Origin: Christensenella sp. UBA3798
GTDB taxonomy: Bacteria > Bacillota > Clostridia > Christensenellales > CAG-1252
Direction: 5' to 3'
DNA: 22,130 nt
Assembly: GCA_002368735.1 (NCBI GenBank)
Contig: DFEQ01000007.1
Coordinates: forward strand, 1-22,130
A program made the position numbers and the translations under genes. Shown here piece after piece: positions 7,077-14,064 of this stretch. How positions within the stretch are numbered: position 1 is the first letter of the stretch; every line of letters begins with the position of its first letter. Below the pieces are notes generated by a model. The model did not search any database and had not been told where the DNA came from. It saw only the letters and a list, made by a program, of their open reading frames with translations.

Positions 7077-8501
7077 ATGGCAAGATTTAACAAGAACGAT
7101 TTCCGCATCCGCTTTGACTTCAACAACATGATGCGTGACTACATAGGGGCGGAACAGGGGATCAAGGAAACGGAGATCGCCGACGTTTCCAAGACCGTCA
7201 AAGACGCCTTTGACAGCGTAAAAGAACAGGGCGGCGCAGGTTGGCAGGGATGGCTCGACCTTCCTTTTAACCAAAAAGAGATAGTTGACGATATCATCAC
7301 CACCGCAAAGTCGGTCAGAAAGAACTTCAAAACTTTCGTCGTACTCGGCATCGGCGGCAGCGCACTCGGACCCATCGCCGTATTTCAGGCGCTTCGTCAC
7401 CTGCATTATAACGAGCTCCCATACAAGATGCGCAAGGGCCCCAAGTTCTACGTAGAGGATAATATCGACCCCGAGCGTATGGCTGCACTCCTTGACATCA
7501 TAGACGTCAAGACTACGATGTTCAACGTTATCACCAAGAGCGGTGCGACGAGTGAGACCATGAGCCAATATCTCGTCATCACCGATATCCTCAAGAAGGC
7601 GCTCGGCGCGGACTATGCTTCGCACGTCATCGCCACGACGGATAAAGAGAAGGGCAACTTGATCAAGCTCGCAAAGAAAGAGGGCTTCAAGACCTTCTAT
7701 ATCCCCTCGGGCGTAGGCGGTCGTTTCTCCGAGATGTCCCCTGTGGGGCTTCTTCCCGCTGCCGTGCTCGGCATCGACGTCAAGAAGATGCTCCTCGGCG
7801 CCGCGGATATGATAAAGATGGGCTTCAAGACGGCGAATCCCTACAAGAATATGCCGCTCATGGCTGCTACCTTGCAGTATATAGCCATCGGAAAGGGCAA
7901 AAACATATCCGTTATGATGCCTTATGCCGACAGCTTGAAGTATATCGCCGACTGGTATTGCCAGCTGTGGGGCGAGAGCCTCGGTAAGGCTGTGGATAAA
8001 TCGGGCAAAGAGGTCTATGCGGGACAAACCCCCGTTAAGGCGCTCGGCGTGACCGACCAACACAGTCAGATACAGCTGTATACCGAAGGTCCCTTCGATA
8101 AGGTCATCACTTTGATAGCCGTTGAAGCATTCCGCACCGAAGTTATGATCCCCGAAGGGCTGGAAGATTTCCCCGACGTCAACTTCCTGTGCGGCAATAC
8201 GATGGGCACTCTTCTCAATACCGAGAGGAAGGCAACGGAATACGCCCTTGCCAAGAAGCATCGTTTGAACCGTACCATCACGCTTCCCGCCGTCAACGAA
8301 TATACAATCGGTCAGCTCCTCATGCTCTTTATGATGGAGACTGCTTTCGTGGGCGCTATGCTGAATATCGACACCTTCAACCAGCCCGGTGTGGAAGAGG
8401 GCAAGAACGCCACTTACGCAATGTTTGGCAGGAAGGGCTACGAAGCCAAGAAGGCAGAGCTGGACAGCGCCAAGGCAAAGGCGGAAAAATATATCATTTA
8501 A
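7077..8501 (+). CDS. pgi: Glucose-6-phosphate isomerase
   Basis: This 474-residue protein interconverts glucose-6-phosphate and fructose-6-phosphate. Visible signatures are LGIGGSALGP in the first SIS domain, PSGVGGRFSEMSPVGLLPAA, LWGESLGK with the catalytic Glu, and TDQHSQIQLYTEGP, which contains the conserved His. The length suits the shorter bacterial GPI class. I chose ATG 7077, which follows AAAAAGGAG and lies after the hpf stop. An in-frame start at 7020 would overlap the hpf 3' end and add 19 residues of unconserved sequence. No terminator follows. The next element is the promoter of the TPP riboswitch. Confidence 0.95.
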   Translation: MARFNKNDFRIRFDFNNMMRDYIGAEQGIKETEIADVSKTVKDAFDSVKEQGGAGWQGWLDLPFNQKEIVDDIITTAKSVRKNFKTFVVLGIGGSALGPIAVFQALRHLHYNELPYKMRKGPKFYVEDNIDPERMAALLDIIDVKTTMFNVITKSGATSETMSQYLVITDILKKALGADYASHVIATTDKEKGNLIKLAKKEGFKTFYIPSGVGGRFSEMSPVGLLPAAVLGIDVKKMLLGAADMIKMGFKTANPYKNMPLMAATLQYIAIGKGKNISVMMPYADSLKYIADWYCQLWGESLGKAVDKSGKEVYAGQTPVKALGVTDQHSQIQLYTEGPFDKVITLIAVEAFRTEVMIPEGLEDFPDVNFLCGNTMGTLLNTERKATEYALAKKHRLNRTITLPAVNEYTIGQLLMLFMMETAFVGAMLNIDTFNQPGVEEGKNATYAMFGRKGYEAKKAELDSAKAKAEKYII

Positions 8502-8514
8502 TAACGTTATCCGC

Positions 8515-8543
8515 TTGACAACAGGCGAGATGCGATTTATAAT
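8515..8543 (+). promoter_or_regulatory. Consensus sigma-A promoter of the TPP-riboswitch/thiT unit
   Basis: TTGACA (8515-8520), a 17-base spacer and TATAAT (8538-8543) match the vegetative consensus at all twelve positions. Transcription should start near 8550, directly at the 5' edge of the riboswitch. Confidence 0.92.
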
Positions 8544-8550
8544 TCAATAG

Positions 8551-8640
8551 CAATGTTGCAAGGGGTGCCGAAAGGCTGAGATCATACCCTTCGAACATGA
8601 TGAGGTAATTCTCGGCATGGAAAGCACGTAAGCACTTTGA
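8551..8640 (+). promoter_or_regulatory. TPP riboswitch (THI element) aptamer
   Basis: Conserved THI-box blocks appear in order: GGGGTGCC (8562-8569), GGCTGAGA (8574-8581), ATACCCTTCGAAC (8584-8596), TGATGAGGTAAT (8598-8609) and GGCATGGAAAGC (8614-8625). Visible helices are GGGT/ACCC (8563-8566 with 8586-8589), GCC/GGC closed by a GAAA loop, CATG/CATG (8596-8599 with 8616-8619) and GAG/CTC with the conserved TAAT in its loop. A short P1 can form from TGC (8557-8559) and GCA (8624-8626). TPP binding should switch off the downstream thiamine transporter through the hairpin at 8641-8667. Confidence 0.95.
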
Positions 8641-8667
8641 CCTCCCGAGAATTCGGGAGGTTTTTTT
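8641..8667 (+). terminator. Riboswitch expression platform: terminator that also covers the thiT ribosome binding site
   Basis: CCTCCCGA (8641-8648) pairs perfectly with TCGGGAGG (8653-8660) around GAAT, followed by seven T (8661-8667). The thiT ATG starts at the very next base. The only plausible ribosome binding site, GGGAGG (8655-8660), is the 3' arm of the stem. AATTCTCGG in the aptamer (8607-8615) is perfectly complementary over 9 bases to CCGAGAATT (8645-8653), so it can form the antiterminator. The aptamer's GAG/CTC helix and TAAT loop use the same bases, which makes the two folds mutually exclusive. Confidence 0.9.
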
Positions 8668-9822
8668 ATGACAAACGCATTACTTTCTGCCGAGATCAAG
8701 TTTTATCCGATCTTGTTCGATAGTGCGAAAAACGCGCTTAGATCGGTCTTTTTATGGATCACGCTTCTCGGGATGATCGCATATCTTATCGCTTATTTTC
8801 TCCTAAAGGAGAAGCCTGTTTGGAAAAAGGTAAAAAAGGGGACTTTGATCGGGGTCATCGTATACGCGACGATCATATTCATCACACAATTGATCTTTTC
8901 CTTTCGAGAGGACGGGATAGTTACTATCCTCTTTGTGCCGCTCCTCGTTTCAATCCTGCTAATTGCAGGTTGTGTCGTATTGCTGATCGTGCGCCCGGGG
9001 CAAATATCGAACGTGATCGCAGGCTCGCTGATCGGTGCGGGGCTCCTCGCAGTGTTGATCTGTATTGGGGTGCATTTTGCGAGCGGCAACGCCATCGAGA
9101 TCAACGGCGTGGACGGGTCGGACGTGAACAGTATGATGCTCTATATCTTCGCTGCGATCGGGATCGCGCTTCTCTTCTTTATCTCCTATTTTTTCGGAAA
9201 AAAGGGGAATAACGGATTTGATACGAAGTCCATCACTTATGCGGCGATCTGCTTGGCGTTGAGCTTTGCGCTCTCCTTTTTGAGCTTGATCAAGCTACCT
9301 CAAGGAGGCTCGGTTACTCTCGTAAGCCTACTGCCGTTGATGCTGTATTCGCAGATGTTCGGCGTGCGTAAAGGCGTAATTGTCGGATTTATTTACGGCT
9401 TATTGCAGGCGATACAGACCCCCTATATCTTGCATCCCGCGCAGTTTCTCCTCGATTATCCCATCGCATTTGCGATGATCGGGTTTGCGTCCTTGTTTAC
9501 GCAGGGAGGGATCAAAGATGAGACAGGGATCGTCCTTTTTGCCGCCGGGGCGATCTTTGCTGCGACGATGCGTTATCTGGCGCATTTCGTTTCCGGAGTT
9601 TTCGCTTTTTCCAGTTATGCACCCTATGCAGGGTATGACAGCGGGGTCATATACAGTTTGGTCTATAATTCGTTTGTTTTCGTTGATATGGCGATCGCGC
9701 TGGTGGTCGGTGTGATGATGCTCTTTAATACCGCATTCCGTAAATTGATCGACGGGATCAACTATTCCGTTATGACGCCTCATGCGGCAGAGACCGCCGG
9801 CGTCGAAGATAAAGGTGAATGA
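8668..9822 (+). CDS. thiT: ECF thiamine transporter S component ThiT with extra N-terminal membrane domain
   Basis: The protein has 384 residues. The C-terminal part (about 187-355) is ThiT/YuaJ: LPQGGSVTLVSLLPLM, GVIVGFIYGLLQAIQTPYIL, HPAQFLLDYPIAF, MRYLAHFVSGVFAF and YNSFVFVD are conserved ThiT blocks. ThiT binds thiamine with high affinity and works with a shared ECF energising module (EcfA, EcfA', EcfT), which is not encoded here. The N-terminal 180 residues hold about five predicted membrane segments (near 26-46, 58-78, 84-108, 115-137 and 156-177). Ordinary ThiT is about 190 residues, so this is a fusion or extension of unknown role. The ATG abuts the riboswitch terminator. The TPP riboswitch strongly supports the thiamine assignment. 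Codon use favours ATC after G-ending codons, unlike the neighbours. Confidence 0.92.
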   Translation: MTNALLSAEIKFYPILFDSAKNALRSVFLWITLLGMIAYLIAYFLLKEKPVWKKVKKGTLIGVIVYATIIFITQLIFSFREDGIVTILFVPLLVSILLIAGCVVLLIVRPGQISNVIAGSLIGAGLLAVLICIGVHFASGNAIEINGVDGSDVNSMMLYIFAAIGIALLFFISYFFGKKGNNGFDTKSITYAAICLALSFALSFLSLIKLPQGGSVTLVSLLPLMLYSQMFGVRKGVIVGFIYGLLQAIQTPYILHPAQFLLDYPIAFAMIGFASLFTQGGIKDETGIVLFAAGAIFAATMRYLAHFVSGVFAFSSYAPYAGYDSGVIYSLVYNSFVFVDMAIALVVGVMMLFNTAFRKLIDGINYSVMTPHAAETAGVEDKGE

Positions 9823-9845
9823 GATCACATATATTCCATTGGTCG

Positions 9846-9873
9846 GGGCTTGCCGGTGCAAGCCCTTTTTTTT
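9846..9873 (+). terminator. Rho-independent terminator of thiT
   Basis: GGGCTTGC (9846-9853) pairs with GCAAGCCC (9858-9865) around CGGT, followed by eight T (9866-9873). It closes the thiT unit, so the next operon is not controlled by the riboswitch. Confidence 0.95.
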
Positions 9874-9903
9874 ATCGCTCTATCAGATAGTTTTTCCTTT
9901 CGA

Positions 9904-9933
9904 TTGACTAATCGCGAGGCGTGAGGATATAAT
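9904..9933 (+). promoter_or_regulatory. Sigma-A promoter of the five-gene ABC/protease operon
   Basis: TTGACT (9904-9909), an 18-base spacer and TATAAT (9928-9933) form a strong promoter. The expected start point is at or next to A9940, the first base of the ATG of the first gene, so that message would be leaderless. The nearest GAGG (9923-9926) lies within the promoter and would not be transcribed. Confidence 0.8.
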
Positions 9934-9939
9934 TTACTT

Positions 9940-10980
9940 ATGAGTAAATTAGTTTGCAAGGACTTTTCCGTTCAATACTTCGGATACGACGCCGCGATAA
10001 ACAACGTCTCGACGACCTTTTCGGACGGTATCAACGTTATCTTTGCAGGTGAAAAAGGGGGGAAGACCACTTTTTTGAAAGCCCTCGCAGGCATCATCCC
10101 CCATCAAGGAGAGCTTTTTTTAGACGATATCAACGTGGACGAGCTGTCGCTCCGAGAGCGTGATTTCCAAATGCTCTTTGACGATTACGCTCTCTTTTCA
10201 CGCCATTCGGTGCGTTATAACCTCGAGTATCCGCTCAAACTGCGTAAAGTGCCAAAGGCGCAACGTCGCGCCCTCGTGGAGGAAGTATGCGCGCTCTTTG
10301 ACCTTGATATCATGCTCGATGCTCCCGTCTATCGCTTGAACGAATGGCTCAAAGTGACCCTCGTACTATGTCGCGCCTATCTTCGCAAGGCAAAAGTGCT
10401 TTTGATAGATAATATCTTTTCAAAACTTTCCTATTCGGAGAGAATGCAAGCCTTCCGCCGCTTTATGCCTCTATTTAGGGAGGGTATCGTTATCTATGCG
10501 ACGGATAGTAAAGAAGAGGCGGCAGCCTTGTCGCAGGATATAAAACATCTTTCCTGCGGGTTCTTGGTGCAGGAGGGCTCAGAAAGGGCACTTCGCGAAA
10601 GACCGCTTGCGCTGTCGGTATTTACTGCGTGGGAGGAGTATCCCACTATTATGCCTTGTACGGTATGCGAAAAGGGCGTGATTGTGCAGGATACTTTGAT
10701 AGAAATGCCCCTTCGGGGTAAGCTCGCCGCCTATCTCGGTAAGGAGGCGGTCGTAGCACTGTCGCCAAAAGACTTCGCCGTTTCGGACAAGGGCTTTACG
10801 GCGACCGTCGTCGGCAAGTTTTATAACGGAGAACGCATCGTCTACTCCGCTTTAGCGGATGATACAACGTTTTATTTTGAAAGTGAAAAGGAGCTTTTAA
10901 CGAGCTCTGTCGTCCTTTCTGTCAAAAGCGTCGTCGGAGTCTTCGACGCATTGAATGAAAGGCTCCTTACGGAGGTTTGA
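9940..10980 (+). CDS. Catalytically degenerate ABC ATPase-like protein with TOBE-like C-terminus
   Basis: The 346 residues have the length and order of MalK/UgpC-type importer ATPases: a nucleotide-binding domain (about 1-215) and a probable TOBE region (about 225-346). Almost every catalytic motif is altered. The P-loop aligned to GPSGSGKTT reads AGEKGGKTT (36-44), keeping Lys42 and Thr43. The Q-loop Gln is Asp81 (LFDDYALF). LSGGQ is LNEWL (133-137). Walker B ends IDN, with Asp157 kept and the Glu replaced by Asn158. The D-loop SxLD is SKLS. The switch His is Asp189 (YATDS). The reading frame is intact and the flanking residues are well conserved, so it is a maintained pseudo-ATPase, not a decaying gene. 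It may bind ATP without hydrolysing it, or act as a structural subunit. It heads an operon with a protease lipoprotein and an importer. Its role is unknown. Confidence 0.85.
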   Translation: MSKLVCKDFSVQYFGYDAAINNVSTTFSDGINVIFAGEKGGKTTFLKALAGIIPHQGELFLDDINVDELSLRERDFQMLFDDYALFSRHSVRYNLEYPLKLRKVPKAQRRALVEEVCALFDLDIMLDAPVYRLNEWLKVTLVLCRAYLRKAKVLLIDNIFSKLSYSERMQAFRRFMPLFREGIVIYATDSKEEAAALSQDIKHLSCGFLVQEGSERALRERPLALSVFTAWEEYPTIMPCTVCEKGVIVQDTLIEMPLRGKLAAYLGKEAVVALSPKDFAVSDKGFTATVVGKFYNGERIVYSALADDTTFYFESEKELLTSSVVLSVKSVVGVFDALNERLLTEV

Positions 10981-10982
10981 TA

Positions 10983-12260
10983 ATGAACAGATGGATAAAA
11001 GTCATACTTATCGCACTCCTTGTGTCGGTGATATCCGTCACGCTCTTGTCCTGCAATTATGCCGAACATCAACAAGTCGTGATCCTAAACGACAACTTTG
11101 ACTTGACCAATCAGGTGTTGAACTATATCAAAGATAACTATTATGATGAGATGGACGATGATGAAGCTGACTTGTATGCCGCCGCAGGTATCGTAGCCAG
11201 CCTCGGGGAATACAACTATATCTATCCCTCTTCCGATGTTCTGGGTGCCTCTTCCGATGGAAAGGGCTTCGGGCTTATCGTGCGAAATACCCTCTATAAC
11301 GAGCATTTGATAGACTTTATTCTTCCGGGTTCTCCCTTTTTGACCGCGTCGGAAGGGCATACCGCGATTCGCGGCGACGAGATATATGCGATAGGCGATA
11401 AGCGCGTGTCGGGGCTTACTTCCGGCAATTATTCTGCGGTTTTGGCTGAGCTTCCTTCCGATTCGCCTGTCAAATTCACTCTTCGACGCGGCGACGAAAT
11501 GTTTGACGTCACCTATACCAAGGTGAGTTTCAATTTCCCGTACTGCATCTATATCAATGATTTACCCGGCGTGTTGCCCGATTTCGGCTATATTTGCTTA
11601 CGCACCTTTGATAACTCGACCAACGTGCTAAATGAGTTTAAGACGGCTATTCGTTCCTACAATTCGGACGGTAATCGCGCGCTTATCCTCGACCTTCGCG
11701 GGAACGGTGGCGGCAGCGCCGAAGTGTTGCGTTATATCGCCTCGTGCTTCTTGGGAAGTGAGGCACATGTGGGCGAGACCTTGGTCGAGATACACTATGC
11801 AAGGGAGGACCGTTCGGCTTATATTACCTCTATCCCCGTCGAAAATAAGGTGGATACTCCCGTCTACATTCTTTGCGACGGAGGCACGGCTTCCGCTTCC
11901 GAAGCCCTCATCGGCATCATGAAGGCGCACGGTACCTTGACTCGCCTCATCGGTAAGACTACGGTGGGTAAAGGCGTTGCGCAAAACGGCTTTACCAGAT
12001 ATGAAGAGGGTGAAAAGGGCATCATTCGCGACAAAGGCAAGGATGAAGAGGGCAACGAGATAGACCTTGACCTCTATCTATTGCAGATAATAATAGGAAA
12101 ATACTATATTTACGACAGCTCCGTGGATGGCGGAAAGTATTGTATCCACGGCAAGCCTTTTACCCCCGATGTAGTAATCGAGGGCGATAATCCCGTTACA
12201 CCCGATTACAGCGAGGATTTGTATGTCCAAGCGGCTATCGAGCATTATACGAATAAATAA
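10983..12260 (+). CDS. S41-family C-terminal processing protease, exported lipoprotein
   Basis: The protein has 425 residues. A signal peptide ends in lipobox LLSC, with lipid-modified Cys24. A PDZ-like domain (about 90-180) contains the FGLIVRN segment and a G-D-E-I-Y-A-I core. The S41 catalytic domain follows: ALILDLRGNGGGS, GGTASASEAL with nucleophile Ser304, and TVGKG with general base Lys330. The Ser-Lys spacing of 26 is one longer than in classical Ctp proteases. Such enzymes cut partly unfolded or C-terminal segments of exported proteins outside the membrane. I chose ATG 10983, 7 bases after GGAGG (10971-10975); a TTG at 10977 is possible. It starts 2 bases after the pseudo-ATPase stop, an intimate link. 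A protease inside an importer operon is unusual. Confidence 0.88.
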   Translation: MNRWIKVILIALLVSVISVTLLSCNYAEHQQVVILNDNFDLTNQVLNYIKDNYYDEMDDDEADLYAAAGIVASLGEYNYIYPSSDVLGASSDGKGFGLIVRNTLYNEHLIDFILPGSPFLTASEGHTAIRGDEIYAIGDKRVSGLTSGNYSAVLAELPSDSPVKFTLRRGDEMFDVTYTKVSFNFPYCIYINDLPGVLPDFGYICLRTFDNSTNVLNEFKTAIRSYNSDGNRALILDLRGNGGGSAEVLRYIASCFLGSEAHVGETLVEIHYAREDRSAYITSIPVENKVDTPVYILCDGGTASASEALIGIMKAHGTLTRLIGKTTVGKGVAQNGFTRYEEGEKGIIRDKGKDEEGNEIDLDLYLLQIIIGKYYIYDSSVDGGKYCIHGKPFTPDVVIEGDNPVTPDYSEDLYVQAAIEHYTNK

Positions 12261-12275
12261 AATTGGAGGAGACTT

Positions 12276-13298
12276 ATGAAAAAACACATTATTACCATAC
12301 TTTTGATGATTGCCATTCTAGTTGCAAGCGTCTTTTCCTTTGCCGCATGTTCCGAAAAAACTACGACGAACGAAATCCTCGTTGCCGTTCCGGACGGCGG
12401 TCCTGCACTGGGTATGTCCTATTTGATGAAGAACTATTCGACTATCTCCAATACGAAGGTGACGTATAAGATCGTGGATGGTGCCGCAGGCATTAAGTCC
12501 GCTGTTATGAGCGGCGAAGCGGATGTTGCCATCATGCCCACGAATATGGCGGCTATCCTTTATAATCAAGGCATTGAGATAAAGGTGGTCGGCACAAATA
12601 GCTACGGACTCCTATACATGCTCTCCAATAGCGTTTCCGCAAGTGATTTCACTCTGAATGACCTCAAGGGACAAGTGCTGAATACCGTCGGACAAGGGGG
12701 AACGCCCGAGATCGTTTTGAAGAAAGTGCTTGAAGGTGCGGGCATCGAGTACGTGGAGAGCGATACTCCCGTGGAAGGAAAGGTCGCCATCAAGTATCAC
12801 GCCGAAGGCACCACCATCATCGGTGGTTTGAAGCAGGGCGCCATCCACTTCGCAGTGCTCGGCGAACCCGCGGTATCTACCGCTTTGCAAAAGGTGGGCG
12901 GTGACCTCGCTATCGTGTGCGATATGCAGGAGAAATGGAAGCAAGCGGCAGGTACTACGGCAAGCTATCCGCAGACTTGCCTCGTTGCGAAAAAGTCACT
13001 GATCGAGTCCGATCCCGTCCTTGTAAAAGTCATCGCGCAGTATACCGTTGATTGTGCCGGTGCCTTGAAAGAGGACGCGGCACCCTATATCGCCGAGCTT
13101 AAGGACAGGGAAGCCACCGTGCCTGACACATTTGGTGCTGAGGGCGTCGAGAGGACGAATATCAAACCTTCCTTCGGTAGCGTGGCAAAGACGGATATTG
13201 AAGCGTATTTTACGATATTACAAGCTTTCAAACCCGCGTTGATTGGCGGAAAGCTTCCCGATGAGAACTTCTATTATAGTGTAGAATTAAAGGAATAG
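12276..13298 (+). CDS. ABC substrate-binding lipoprotein, NMT1/SsuA-like
   Basis: The 340 residues begin with a signal peptide and the lipobox FAAC (Cys25), so the protein is anchored outside the membrane. The body fits the periplasmic-binding type II fold of the NMT1/THI5/SsuA/TauA group: VAVPDGGPALGMSYLMKNY, then AGIKSAVMSGEADVAIMPTN, the usual hinge-strand pattern. The following permease and ATPase make it the binding component of an importer. Ligands in this superfamily include sulfonates, nitrate, pyrimidine precursors of thiamine (ThiY) and others. The neighbouring thiamine transporter hints at a thiamine precursor, but there is no TPP riboswitch on this operon, so the ligand is open. 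GGAGG precedes the ATG by a good distance. It is 15 bases after the protease gene and 1 base before the permease. Confidence 0.88.
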   Translation: MKKHIITILLMIAILVASVFSFAACSEKTTTNEILVAVPDGGPALGMSYLMKNYSTISNTKVTYKIVDGAAGIKSAVMSGEADVAIMPTNMAAILYNQGIEIKVVGTNSYGLLYMLSNSVSASDFTLNDLKGQVLNTVGQGGTPEIVLKKVLEGAGIEYVESDTPVEGKVAIKYHAEGTTIIGGLKQGAIHFAVLGEPAVSTALQKVGGDLAIVCDMQEKWKQAAGTTASYPQTCLVAKKSLIESDPVLVKVIAQYTVDCAGALKEDAAPYIAELKDREATVPDTFGAEGVERTNIKPSFGSVAKTDIEAYFTILQAFKPALIGGKLPDENFYYSVELKE

Positions 13299-13299
13299 G

Positions 13300-14064
13300 A
13301 TGGAGAAAAAGCGGCTGATCTACAATATTCTCGCGCCCGTCGTCGGGTGCGTGGTGTTCATAGCCCTTTGGTTTATCGTATCTGCGGCGATAGGGAAGTC
13401 GATTATTCTTCCTTCGCCCGCCGATGCTCTCTCCGGCTTTTTCGTTTTGCTCGGTGAAGGACAGTTTTATCTTGCGATCGGCAGGACGCTCGGCCGAACT
13501 TTGTTGAGCTTTGTTATTGCGTTTGCCTTAGGATGCTTTTTTGCCTTTCTCTCGGTAAAATCGGAATTTTTTAAGAAAGCATTTTCTCCCGTCGCAGTCA
13601 TCGTACGCGTGCTTCCGACGATATCGATCATCTTACTTGTGTTGATTTGGTTCAGGAGTGCGACGGCGCCTTACGTCATCACATTTATCGTGATATTCCC
13701 GATGTTATACACTACCATCTTGAATGCCGCGGAGAACGTAGACTCTAAGCTCGTGGAGATGTGTCAAGCCTATCACGTATCTAAGGGTAGGCAGCTTTTC
13801 TGCCTGTATATCCCCGGGATGACGCCCGCCGTCTTGACAGGGATGAGTATCACCTTGTCTTTCTCGGTCAAGCTCACCATCGCGGCGGAGGTGCTTGCCT
13901 CTACGCAGGGGAGTATGGGGCGATATATGTCGCAGTCATCCGCCTACATCGATACGCCGACTCTGCTCGCTTGGACGCTTGCGGCTATCTTGCTCGGCTT
14001 TATACTCGAAGGACTTGTCTTGCTCGTAAAAAAATTACTCTTGAGGCGCTATCATGGAAGGTGA
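13300..14064 (+). CDS. ABC importer permease, SsuC/TauC/ThiX-like
   Basis: This 254-residue membrane protein has about six hydrophobic segments (near 11-32, 65-85, 92-115, 120-140, 185-205 and 222-246). ILPSPADALSGFF after the first segment is typical of the SsuC/TauC group. The ATPase-contact loop (EAA motif) is seen as CQAYHVSKGRQLFCLYIPGM around residues 154-173. It should form a homodimeric channel served by the binding protein at 12276 and the ATPase at 14054. Only one permease gene is present. The ATG is 1 base after the binding-protein stop, and the 3' end overlaps the ATPase gene, so translation is probably coupled. Confidence 0.92.
   Translation: MEKKRLIYNILAPVVGCVVFIALWFIVSAAIGKSIILPSPADALSGFFVLLGEGQFYLAIGRTLGRTLLSFVIAFALGCFFAFLSVKSEFFKKAFSPVAVIVRVLPTISIILLVLIWFRSATAPYVITFIVIFPMLYTTILNAAENVDSKLVEMCQAYHVSKGRQLFCLYIPGMTPAVLTGMSITLSFSVKLTIAAEVLASTQGSMGRYMSQSSAYIDTPTLLAWTLAAILLGFILEGLVLLVKKLLLRRYHGR

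Noticed and set aside
7038..8261. A 407-codon open frame on the minus strand, opposite pgi.
   Set aside because: It lies fully within pgi, whose product is clearly recognisable. The translation has the composition of a frame shadow and no known family. It has no convincing ribosome binding site.
8623..8635. Direct repeat AGCAC-GTA-AGCAC as a protein-binding site.
   Set aside because: It is at the 3' side of the TPP aptamer and is better explained by P1 and linker sequence. Two short copies are not enough.
9940..10980. The altered ABC motifs as a sign of a pseudogene or frameshift.
   Set aside because: The frame is uninterrupted, the flanking residues of each motif are retained and the gene has a strong promoter. 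Decay would give stops and random change.
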